NCBI GenBank assembly: GCA_945910005.1
Contig: OX246739.1
Span: 2,696,001 to 2,760,000 of the forward strand
Direction of reading: 5' to 3'
From: Isoperla grammatica
Lineage: Eukaryota > Arthropoda > Insecta > Plecoptera > Perlodidae
DNA length: 64,000 nucleotides
Part shown: positions 36,836 to 48,777 of the stretch, piece by piece
Layout of the letters: each line of letters starts with the position of its first letter
Numbering within the stretch: position 1 is the stretch's first letter
Translations under genes and position numbers: made by a program
The notes under the pieces: model-generated
Told to the model about the DNA's origin: nothing
The model's input: only the letters and a program-made list of their open reading frames with translations
Database searches by the model: none

Positions 36836-38550
36836 GAGTGTTGCAACTAAACCATTGTTTATTGTACACGCAACTCATTTATAATAAGTGACATTGCATG
36901 GACAGAAATTTGCATCGGCTACTTTTAAAACAAGAATATTAATTTGTATTCATAATTGTGCATACATAAGAGAAACAGTTGTAGATAACTTGCAATCAAA
37001 GCAGTATACTTGTCCACTGGAAGAAATTAAAGCCCGTATCATGAAGATATTGACAGCAATTATATTTGAGCTCAGTAGTAATGATCTATTTCCCTCTTGT
37101 TGGCCTCTCACCCCCTCCCCCCCCCCCCTCCCTCTGCGCTGTTTAGCCAATACCCCGTATCATTAACCCGATACCTCCCTCGACACGCAACGTGGGTAAC
37201 CGGTTGGTAAACCCGAGCTTCGAGTCTCTTGAGTCGTCTGTGGCTGCGTACAGACCGCATAATCCCTCTATTCCCTGGCTTCGAGTGGTGGCAAACCCGA
37301 ACACCAAACATCACTCAATCAATCCAGTCACAAAGACAAACTTTAAGAACTATAATTGTCATTGGTTATCATCGTTGCCAAAAAAAATATGTATTCTGTA
37401 GGTACGGAATAAATAGGATCGAATAGAATTCTCTTGAACATATATTACCAATTGTTTTTTTATTTGACTCCTGTTTTCTGAATGTATAGTAGCATAGCCA
37501 TGTCCGGTGTTTCGTACTGCTGATGAGGCTCAAACTCCCTAGTCTAGTTATGAACTGCGGTTTACTGTAGCGATCTCTTGATTCTATAGCGCCGGTAATG
37601 TTGGGGTCCACTTACCCCTTACATAAACTGCATACGATACGTAGGAAAGCTTTTGATTGGTAATGCCCGTTCAATAGAAAACAAGCCCCAAGCTTTAAGC
37701 CGGTTGCCAGGTTAATGTTGAGGTGGAGAACAATTTGGGCTTGAACTATTTACATTTCTTACGAACATTGTTTATCCCATTCACATATTTTAAATTGTTA
37801 TTAAATAGTATGTATCCACATTACCACGCTAGATATAATATAACATAAATTGTTCCTTATAAAATGTTTGAATTTGATATTCAATTCGAATTGCATGATC
37901 GCCCATGTATACCTCGTTCAGTTTGGACACAAGCGGGACGACGGAACAGACAAAACATAGCTAATCTAATCTATTACTGTCAAATCTATTATACATGGGC
38001 GAACATCCAATTGATTTGGCAACACTGTCTTTTGAAATCTTCGGCACATCGGAGTGTGGCTTGGAGGTAGATACTAAAATGGGTTTATTTACATTTTGAG
38101 AGAACGAACTTTATCAAGGATAAATTTTCTTTTTTGTCAATAGAATAAGTTCGGAGAACTTTGGAAACTTTTGTGAGAGTTAAAGTTGTTAAAATGTCAG
38201 TTGGTTTTGAAATTGAAAACAATATAATGTAAGTGGATTTTTGGTTACTTCCAGCCAACATATAGTCTGTGCTTAAAAGATCGCGGCAATTCTTGTGCCT
38301 AAAATATTATATATATATATATTCTTGTTTCCAATGCAGAAGGTCTAAATTTGATTCCTAGTTCGGGCCTAGTTCTGAGGTATTGTAAACGGTGACTTTG
38401 TAGCAGTAATTTAAACGAAGTACAATACTAAATTGTATAAATTAATACTCTATTGAAAATCAGTTCTTGTTACTCAGTAGTACAACAATAAATTAAAAAT
38501 AATTTAATTTTTTGAAATTTATATATTACCTTTATTTAATGATTCTAAAC

Positions 38551-38664
38551 AGTGTCTTGCCTGCTAGTGCACAGCCTGTAGACGGGCCTGCATCTACACC
38601 ACAATGTGATGACGTCACACTAGTGTCTTGCCTGCCAGTGCACAGCCTGTAGACGGGCCTGCAT
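38551..38664. repeat. Two direct copies of a 43 bp segment, 71 bp apart
   Basis: AGTGTCTTGCCTG, then AGTGCACAGCCTGTAGACGG and GCCTGCAT, occurs at 38551 and 38622. The spacer holds a perfect TGACGTCA (38610). A nascent minisatellite-like duplication. Confidence 0.9.
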
Positions 38665-41623
38665 GCGATGACATCACTTCCTGCACCCGAACAGCCACTG
38701 CATTTAACGAATGGTCGCACTCCGACCTCGAATGGTATTTAACTCGATTTACTCTCTGTGAAGATAACTGTTACATTTAAGTACCGGCACGATTGTAAGG
38801 GGCGGAATGCAACCCATCCGTTTCCTGCGAGCTCATCCGTTAGGAACACCAACCTACTTCCGGCTTTTGGGAACTTTCAATATTAGTAAAGCGACTTTTA
38901 CAAATAAACCCAGACGCCAACTTAGCGTGTTGGGTTGGGAGTCCGGAACAACCGTAGTGTGAACAACACTTTGGTTCACTTAACTGATACCTGGATTATT
39001 CAGGAACCTTATATTATCCTGTCAGCAAATAATGTTATTTGGGGGTAAATATATACTCGTGTGTTCAAAGGTTGAGACTATGTTCCGGGGTTCAAAATGA
39101 TAACCGATATTGAAACTAAATATCCAGGACTCTGTTCTTGTTTATCATTACGATCTTCTAAATATTCTATCCAATAAACATTGATATCATATCTTGCAAC
39201 TAATTATTAATGGTTTAACATCGTTTGTCTTGAAGTTCAGTCGAGAATAGAGGAACAAGAATATACAACAAAAGTACCTATACACATACATACAAAGTAA
39301 TAGTCTTCACCTCCCCTAACATGGCGTATGGCGCAGCTAAATTCACAGAGTTTAGGCAGTTACTGGTTATTAAAACTTCACAATCTATGGATATTTGTAT
39401 GGCTTGTTTGTTAAAAGGTTTCACAGTAAGTAGTTCTTCAGTAAATATAAGTATGTAGGGACATTTGAAATAAATGGCTGATGAAAACATGACCTGCATT
39501 CATTTTTTGATTCTCACATAATGTAAGTAGTTACAAGGATGAAAAGTTTTTATTGAATCGCAGGCTAGCTATATATTCAAATACAAAATCACTCTCAGAA
39601 TGCGTATTAAGGTGTTTTGGTCTGAAATCCACTACAAACTAAACCTAGTAGAAACTAGCCATAAACAGCTTTGAACTTTGTTGTACAACTGAATAATAGA
39701 AATACGATACTTTAAGTGTGTTGTGAAAACTATGCTTCAACTTATTTTGTAGAAACAAACATCAAAAACGATTTAAAAGCAGTAATAAAGTTTGAATTAT
39801 TGAAATAAGAATAAAGTGTCTTTTATTACTCTAATAGTTTTTAATATTATTCAAAAATATAAATTGTTCAGCGCATTATCAATGCCAACTTTGATTATTA
39901 TTACGCTAGTAAGTTTTGAGGTGTACACTTTCGGCCATAAACCACTATACTTATTTATCGTATTTAGTTATAAAACTGAACTGATCTTGCTGGCATGCTG
40001 GAGAGTGGTTAAGATTCTGACGTCACGTTTATTGCATTAGTACAACGCAAGTCGGGCAGCAAAGAAACGGAGCATTAAAATACATCCGTCAATTATAAAA
40101 TACACATCAATGTAAGTCTAAAGTCGCTGTCATTATGCACGGTTTTCCTTGTTGTATGTTGTGTGCATGGACACAGGGCTGTCACCATAGATAACGCGCT
40201 GTCTTAGTTTCCGAACAGGCTGATGGATTGGATCGGCCCATCCAACGTTCTCTGTATTAGATTACTGCAATCAAGCATACCGAACGATTAAAGTTACGAA
40301 TTAGGATTAACTAACTCATGGTGTTAACACGCAGCGGGCGATAACACCAACTCATAAATCGTACAGTGTAAGACTTTAAACCTGTAGCCATAAAATTCCT
40401 CGTCTTTGTGCGCTAATCAACATTTCGCATTTAACTTTAGTACAGGGTTCACAAAAGATCGGCAACAGATAAGAGTTTGTTGGGCATAGCTGCTACAAAC
40501 TCTAGTCTTTACACGAGAGATAAATTCCGTGTAATTATATCGCAGCACGGGAATCTTTAAGGGGGATTTGAAGCCCGGCGTAGTAGGAATAGTAGTGGAC
40601 TATCTTGTTTCAAGACTTGACGGTTAATTGCTAGATTATAAGCGGGCTATCTAAAGAACGAATTTTAAATGTCACGAGAATAAACAGTAGTTTTCTCGAT
40701 TCAGAATGGGCAAAGAGAGTTTTGCAAACAGAACGGACATCAGTAAAGAGCTACAGTAATTATAAATAAGCTGAAAATGTATAATGAAAAAAGTTTAAAC
40801 AAATAAGATACTTATAAGTCGGGATTGAGGCGAACGCTTTACCGTAAACAAATGCAGTTGACTATAGGGAGGTTGTAATATTTTTACAATTTACTATCGA
40901 AAATCAGACAGATTTGAACTGAAATCTTATTCGAATTAAAATTTACAAATTATATCAGATATCATTTCAGTTGTATTAAATTCTAATCACATTTATTGCT
41001 AATTATGTATGTAAACAGGCTACAATGCTCCTAAAATAATGAACAACCTTCAACAAATACGATCAATTGTTTGATTTTTTGTTTAAACACAACACTTTCA
41101 TTCGTAAAATATCGGCCCTCGAATGTTGTATTGAAAGACGTATTCTCAGTATTCGAAGAATTTAAACGACGAAGCATGAAACAAATTGAACCCAATTTCG
41201 TACGGGCGCTTCTCTTCGAATAACAAATTCCCCTCGTAAGGAATGCGCCCTGTGTTGTAATTTGTTTAGCTAACGCATGCGCCTTGTGGAAATAATCTGA
41301 GCATCTGATGGGGGTCGAGATAGTCTGCTCTGCGATATCAACGTTACTCAACTTTCTCATACTAACACAGACAATATTTGAAGCATTATTTATATATTAT
41401 TGTAATAACTACTAGGATTATTTGCGTCCCATATCATCGATAGCTGACTGAAAGAGTTGATGACATCGAAAGACATGAAGTTACATACTACATGTCACGG
41501 TAAAGTATACGTATAAAGTATATACGTATATAAATAACGCAATGAAATAAAATAACATAAAAATGAGCAAGTCTCAATGTTTATTGACTATATAAGTGCG
41601 CCTATACAATGCATGGCCTCTCT

Positions 41624-41637
41624 TGGTGGAGGTGCCG
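41624..41637 (+). repeat. tRNA-Ala 3'-end complement, copy 2
   Basis: Exact TGGTGGAGGTGCCG. The upstream ATACAATGCATGG resembles the sequence before copy 1 (ATACAATTGCATGG), so these two may belong to one dispersed element. Confidence 0.55.
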
Positions 41638-44600
41638 GCTCGAAAAGAATGCTGGAGTATCTGGCCAAATGTCATAATAGCGTTGTGATTTTTATACCGT
41701 ATGATTGTTGTGAGTGCTCAGATAATCAGATAACTCAATTCATTTGAACAATTTAATAATATTCACAGATTTAGAAATAATAGGCTTGTACGCGACATGA
41801 GGATTCAATACTTCAATGCCCTTAGTTGAAAGAATTACATTATATGAAAGCCAGAGGTTATAAGAAGCAGTAATCGTAGTGGACATTGTAGACACATTGT
41901 CTTGGCCCTTCATCATTGTCTCGCTTATCATCGCTGCCAAAACGTGAGTCGTAAACTCGTATCATCATCATGGGGTTGAAAACCTTGACACAGCCTTGAT
42001 ATAGGGTTTCACCGAGTATTTTTCAATATTCCAATAAATAAATAACTCTGACGTTTTGTCGGGGTAGTGAAGTTGCGGATGAGTCTAAATAGCGATACGT
42101 TATGTTATTTTGAAATGTATATGTTGTATTTGTATCTAACCCTTAGTTTGAGCCCAGTTGCCATGTAAACAGAAGGCTTCTCAACGCTACAATGCTACAG
42201 CTGAGTAGAGATAGGGGCTACAGAGCTCTAACAAGCTTTGACATACGTCGGTCTTTTAAGCTTTGGAGTAATAATTAATCTGTTACGTCATTCATACCAC
42301 AAATTAGACAGATGTTCAATGGGAAAACTCGTACACGTAAATAATTTAAAAAGTAATTACAACCGGGTTATTAAGGTTAAAACCCTGTAAGTTCATGGAT
42401 TTATTACGAAGCGAAACCTCCAGCAATTCAAACATGTCAAACGTTTATTAAATTAAGAATTAATGTTGTGCCATAGAAGCACATGTGCGAAATCTACTCG
42501 GTCTTGTCTAGTAACATCGTTTGGTGGGTATTAAATTACAAAACTACAATTACTAGATGAATATTTGTACGTGTTTATAACAGACAATCTTTATACAATA
42601 GAAATTCGACAAAATTTATGTAGGCCTACATACTTCAATATATATTGCGATAAAATAAAGAAGAAAGTTTGAAATGTAGTTGGACTTATTATAGAGCGCT
42701 ACAGAATATCCCTTTCATTAATTCATTAGAATGTCTCAAAATTCATAATATACGAACATCCAACAAATATTCCTGCTTTGTAACTGTTACATCACTATCA
42801 AACCCGACTTTTATAGATATGCTATTGTGTTTTATTTTTAGCAAGAACACCTTATTGTTTTCATAGCAACATTGAAATGCAACTTCACACATCTCAAATA
42901 CTTCCATCGCCTTTATAATTCAAGACATTTATAGTACGCGCTTAGGTTTTATAACAATGCTCTGATTTGCGCCTGTGATAATGACGGGTGGGCTTAACGT
43001 CTCATACACATCCACGACGGTAATCGAGATGATTATATCTGATCTAGTATCGTGTTCACTTGGCATTGTATAGACTCTCACATCACAATTTTTAAGCAAA
43101 CATGGTTTTATTTTATATTTTGAGTGGAATAAATTAATTTTCTATGTATTGCAATATTTTACGTAGCAATTGGTAAGCTTACTATGGTAATAAAACAACT
43201 TAAAATCCAATCAGAAAGAAAACATGATGTTGACAGTTATTTAATCACTGTGGACATTGCGCTGTTATGAGTTATGTACACAAGACGTTATCAACCACGC
43301 CCATTGTAATCTGCTGCGTCTGTCAGCGGGCGGGGGGATTCGTAAACATTGATCAAACGTCCAATAATCCAGAGAACGTACAAGAAATGTTTGTTAGACA
43401 TATTATTATACATTAGGCCCTACATGGGTGGAGACTACAGTTTACGTTTTGTGCATAATTGTTTATTGATTATACCTTAGAGCAAGGACAACAACAACAG
43501 CAACAACAACAAAACGTTGTTGGGTTTTTGTGCGGATTATTATTTTGTCATAATGCTAAATATTGTGTTGTTCATTTCAGCTCTAATGGATAATAGAGGC
43601 AAACCATAGCTATTAAAGAAGATATTCCCCTTGAAAGTTTGTCTCTTTTCATTCTTTGATGCAAATTAAATTATATATATCCATTAGTGTTTGAAAAACG
43701 TTCTCTCGAAATAACACAATTGGGTGACTGATTTATTTATAGATCTACTTAGTGATGTGAAACAAAAGCGATGGCGTGATTGAAATAAAATAAAACAAGA
43801 AACATAGTAGTGAATTAAAATAAGTCAGTGGAATGTTTTCATTACGAACATTCTTGACTGGTTGAGCAACAAAACAAAGAGGATTTCCAGTAAGCAGTGA
43901 TGTCCTAACAGCCGTAAACTTTAATTATAATACTCAATAAAACGAAATATCTGTAACGTTAATTTTAACTCTAGTGTGAGACACGTTGTGTTTTAGATTA
44001 GAAGAGATTGATTCTGTGAGCACAGCGAGATATTTACAGAGGCCATTATCGATAAGGCACGGAGGAGAGTTCCATCGTCTGCGTTAAACTTCTCATGAAT
44101 ATTCTAATTATCCGCTTTAGTTTGGGTTCAACAAGAACGCCGCCATTTTATTCACATTATCCAAACCAAACATCAAGTGTAATCAAATAATTCACGCTTT
44201 ATTAATGGAATAATTCTAGGAAATATTATATCGGAGGTTACCTTAAGCATTGTAGGATATTCCGCTTCACAATCAGTCAATACATTCATGCATGTGAATT
44301 GTGAAATTACTATAGGCTACAGTTTATATGTGATAAATTTGTATTTGTATAGCTACATATTTAAAATATAAGCTTAGGTCCATATGAAAAGATGTCCCTT
44401 TGCTTATAGCTGAGCAACGCTATAACATCGCGTTATTTAAGAACAATACCTGCAACCGTTGGAGCCAACGAGTAAGCTGCTGTGTCTATGTTCATCTCTC
44501 GATACGTTCGCACACTTGGTTCACATAAGTCAGTACATAGACTTAGACATACACAGAATTATACAACCAGTCAATGAGGATCATATATTATTATTAGTTA

Positions 44601-46980
44601 GTGTTCAAATTTAGCAAAAACAATTTAGTTTAATATAATATGTAATATGATTTTAATTTGTAATTTAGAATCATCGGGCTTGAAGTCGAGTAAAAAAGAT
44701 GAACAAGTGACACCTAAAACTAGAATAGCAGTTGATGTAGAAAAAGTATCAAATATTTATAGTGTTTATTACGGAGATTATTTCCATGAGAATTTACCGG
44801 GTGCCCCCTAAGCAATTAATCTTCATAGCTTCATCACTATTCATGAAACAAACGCTAATCATCAAGATTAACTTTATAACTTGAATTTACGTGCACATAG
44901 GAAAACAAGATAAAAGTAGAAATTTATTCAAATATTATAACGCTTGAAAGTACCGCAGATTCATTAGTTATTTCTGTTTTTGTGGACACTGCGAAATGTA
45001 TTCAAAGTTGTGGTTGTGGATCAAAAGGTATTTATTTTAAACAAAAAGCAAACCTGGAACAAGGTTTGCAAGTATGATCTTCTTTCTTCATTGCGGATAG
45101 TTATTACAAAGGATTCCAAATAAACCTAGAATATATTCCAAAATTCATCACAACTCCAATTAATGTGTAGGCTGCTTTGAGGAAATAATAAATATACAAT
45201 AGAAAACACCTTTATCTTCTTAAATTGTCATTGATAACCTCACGAATAAATGTACACTAACCATTTGAATTCGGTTGAAAAGGACCATAGCAATAAATAG
45301 TGTCAGTAGTAAAAACCAAATGACGCAATTTAGCTGATGGTTCTTGTTGTTATACGCCCCTATTATTGCAATCACGCTATTCGAGACCAGTTCAGACTGT
45401 TATCACTGGCGAAAACGTTTTCACATTTAATTTATACCGATACATAATCAAACACACGCGTAGTTTCTTGTCTCTCTCATAATTCGGTCCATAGCACCCA
45501 TCGAGTCGACCATGCCTTTTTGACAAAACATTTGTTATTGATTGTTTTAATAATACATTTAATCAATCACACCTAATGACGTTGGATATTTGCAAAAAAC
45601 TATCGAAACCAATGATTGAATGCGGTCTAATAACAAATGTGCATTCATGAATTTCAAAGCGCATCACATTCAAAATGCATTGGCTCGTGATTAGGTCTTG
45701 ATTGGTTAACAGTATGGGGACGTTGGATTGATTAGCATCGCTATGACATGATTTGTGTTTCAATTGTGTAGCATCATATGTGAATTTAGTCTAATGAACC
45801 AGCAAGCATGGGTGCCCACCTAGTGACTACAACACCTGGTCATAGTAGTGAACAGTGGCGCTGTGAAAGGTGGAAAGCCAACAAGTTTGTAACACCACTG
45901 TTTACCACTTCTTACCACGGGTTCGGCTAGGGGTTCAATTGTGGAGAACGGTCGTGGATCTCCTTCATTCTCGTAACCTTCTCAACCTTCACAAAACTTC
46001 TTTGGGCGCCACTTTGTTCATTTAAAAAAAAAAAACACCAGACAGGAGGAACAAAGAATACCTGTCTGGGTAATAGGTATGGACTAACAATTGAATCAGT
46101 TTTACAATTTATTACAGCATGAAATTGAGGATGCGGAATCGTCCGTGGAACTTGTATCCAAATTTGTAAGAGTATTAATCAAAGAAAAAAAGAAAGGTGG
46201 CCACCGTACATATGGTATTACGGTTTCACTAAAATAACTTATTAACACATGTAGTTGAATCTAGTATTGACCAAAACAGTTCATATCTCTTTTCTTGCGG
46301 CTTGTACAATACCCGTTAACCACTGTAAAGTCTGTACGCTCCTCGATCCGCGTACTCGTACTAGGCCTAGATTCAGCTCACTCCGGTGTCATGGCCCCTC
46401 CACAACCGCCTAAATTCGAAATACACAATATCAAACATTAAAATTCAACCAGCAACTATTACTTCTAAATAAAAACTTGGCGAACTGAAACTTACCACAA
46501 ACGTGGAAATGAATAACCCGAACAAACTGCACAAATCAAACCAATCACTCTACCAAAAACCTCGTCCTCGTCCAAAACACGACTCTTCAATCATTTCTCT
46601 ATGCTTCAATCCAACCACTTTTTACCGTCGCTAGGCAACACAATTCAACAAATGTAATCAGTCACCGCCTTCTCAATAACAATCGTGGTAACAAAACACA
46701 CGAATACCAACTCACTTAATTAATAAGACCGAAAAAGACGGCACAACAGAAAACTGTAATTCAACTGTTACCGTTAACAAGTTCTACAATGACGGGACGT
46801 CACAAGTTCTTTTAGGGTTCAAATCTTCATCACAAAGAAAAACATACAATTACAGAAAAGCTTTACGTTTTCTATGGTATGGCCAAACATAACTTCGCTA
46901 TAACTGATATTGAAACTCGGTACTAAAACAATGGACATAATATTGTTTGAAATCGAGCGGCCACATAGTGCATCTTAAAC
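41638..46980. other. AT-rich non-coding interval
   Basis: No gene supported. A GCCGCCATTTTATT (YY1-like) string lies near 44138 beside homeodomain-type TAATTA motifs; this could be a regulatory element. Confidence 0.45.
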
Positions 46981-47151
46981 ATAAGCCGCATTCCAATATT
47001 CGGAGGCTGACTTCGCTTAGTTAGCAGCACTGTACCGAAATCAATCTGCTTCTTCCGCTGGCCGTATGAATTACTTGCAAGCGGAGTCAGTGGCGATTTG
47101 TTCCGCTTGCAAGCAATTACTTACCCGCTGAATATTGGCACGCGGCTATAC
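46981..47151. mobile_element. Foldback (MITE-like) element with 20 bp terminal inverted repeats
   Basis: The left end ATAAGCCGCATTCCAATATT is the near-perfect reverse complement of the right end AATATTGGCACGCGGCTAT. An inner inverted pair TTGCAAGCGGA/TCCGCTTGCAA lies near 47075-47112. There is no ORF. The structure fits a non-autonomous DNA transposon about 170 bp long. Confidence 0.65.
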
Positions 47152-47422
47152 TTTTTGAATTTCTATTTACCGTACGTACCTTGCAAAAACGGAAACTAAT
47201 TTTGCGCATGGTTATACTACAAGTCCAAGTCTATCATGTCATGTTGTTATAAAATATCATCGTCTATGACTCTATGGTATCCACTGTTGAGTTGTCCCCT
47301 GAATCGTTGCAGCTCTCACTGTTGAAATTAACAACTTGTACGTTTAGCATCGAATGAGCTGATCTGTTTATTCCAACATCTGTTTCAGTGGTCGTTCCGA
47401 CTGCATCGGCAACGAATGTGCA

Positions 47423-47428
47423 TCAGTT
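47423..47428 (+). promoter_or_regulatory. Possible TMTC promoter initiator
   Basis: TCAGTT matches the arthropod initiator and lies at the start of a GC-richer, CpG-rich patch (47400-47620) about 1 kb upstream of the TMTC start codon. No TATA box or downstream promoter element was found. Distance and composition are suggestive only. Confidence 0.25.
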
Positions 47429-48457
47429 AGTGCAGCGTGTTGAAAGTACTCGCGCAAACTCCCCGCGCGACGCTCGACAGTGGATGGTGGCGCTGCCGGC
47501 GGCGCTTCACGCAAGCTCCGTGCAAAGTATAACTAAAGATGTGGTTTGAATCCAGCCGTCAGTTTGCAATGCGACGTTGCCACTGCAGAACGCCGACTGT
47601 TCGTGCATTGCATCGTGGTTCAACCATATGTGTTGAGAGTGATAAGTGAAACTGCAAGTGCTAACATTTTAATCTAAAGGCAATCAAATAATAACTTCAG
47701 GAAAGCAATGTTATATATTTATGAAAAAATAAATATAATTGTCTTAAACAATCTTATTTGCGAACTTGAATAACAATAATATACAGTGCGCGTATCTGAT
47801 GTATATTATGAACCACTTAGTCTTAAAACAGTGTTGCTATGATTTTAATATAACTTAAATGTGTGTTAGGGTTGCTATATTAGCTATTTTATTCCTGTTA
47901 GAGAAAAAATAATACATGTTTTAAATTATGGTAAAGCAAGTACAACAAACAAAGATTTGTGTTGAGTGAAGAGTGTATTAATATTACGACACGTACAAGG
48001 TAAATATGTAAAGCATTTGCTTTTAATTTCATTGACTTAATCTTTTAATATCTTAACCAAAAATGTATCACTGGGAAAACGTGTGACATTTTTAAATTGA
48101 ACTGTTCCCTTCAATTATATCAATATCTGCTCATTTACGTAGTGAAGTGGAAGTAATTGTGAGTGTTTGGCATCAACAGAAGATCCGACAGTTTAGAGAT
48201 AAAAAACTCATAAAAAGAGATATTCTTCCTATAATTGGAAAGGATAGAAAACACTTAAACTTTTAATTAAAACCTATTGTTGATCGCGTTTTTAAATAGC
48301 CGTTTTGAAAATGGCCCTTTTTGAAAATGGCCCTTATAACCTAGAATTGTGATCTAACTTTCAGTTTCTATATTGAGTGAAGACTGAACCATTCAACCTT
48401 GTAGATCGGATGCGTCGGTGGTCGTTGCGTCTTGTGTGGGTGCGTGTGTGATGCGTG

Positions 48458-48777
48458 ATGCGTGTGCAGACTCGTCGCCGGCCCCGCGGGCAGCTGGGTG
48501 GAGTGCTGCGTGGAGCAGTGACGTCACCAGGGGACGCCGACGTCTGCCCCTGGCCGGTGTGCGTGTACGCGGCGGTGGGGGTCGTCGCGCTCACCTGTTA
48601 CATCAACGGACTCGACGGGGAGTTCGTCCACGACGATATCCCGGCCGTGACGCACAACAGGGACGTGCTCGGCGTCACACCCCTACAGGATGTCTTCCGC
48701 AATGACTTCTGGGGCACGGCCATGAGTGACCCCGCCAGCCACAAGTCTTACCGCCCTCTCACCACACTCACCTTCAG
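48458..48777 (+). CDS. TMTC-family O-mannosyltransferase, first coding exon
   Basis: An ATG (48458) opens 106 codons plus two bases, ending TTCAG/GTAAAC. After a short Arg-rich cytosolic start (MRVQTRRRPRGQ), a hydrophobic segment (VCVYAAVGVVALTCYI) forms the first membrane helix. The ER-luminal loop follows with GEFVHDDIPAVTHNRDVLG, the conserved His-Asp-Asp motif of TMTC enzymes. Then NDFWGTAMSD and SHKSYRPLTTLTF(R) give the family signature. TMTC proteins are ER multi-pass GT-C enzymes that O-mannosylate cadherins and carry C-terminal TPRs. The intron is phase 2. Which TMTC paralogue is unclear, and the next exon was not found in the following 15 kb. An overlapping frame from ATG 48451 is not the gene. 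Confidence 0.88.

Larger units (their letters stand above)
28188..41623. other. Long stretch without a recognised gene
   Basis: AT-rich DNA with short GC-richer patches (about 28830-28990, 30330-30400, 31480-31640) and the small repeats listed separately. Short ORFs are scattered and look random; none has a family signature or a convincing exon structure. Confidence 0.5.

Noticed and set aside
41031..41360. 109-codon minus-strand ORF
   Set aside because: No start context, splice signals or family motif; a length expected by chance in 64 kb of AT-rich DNA.
48418..48705. 95-codon ORF overlapping TMTC exon 1 in another frame
   Set aside because: The frame of 48458 carries the TMTC motifs; this one is a GC-rich shadow.
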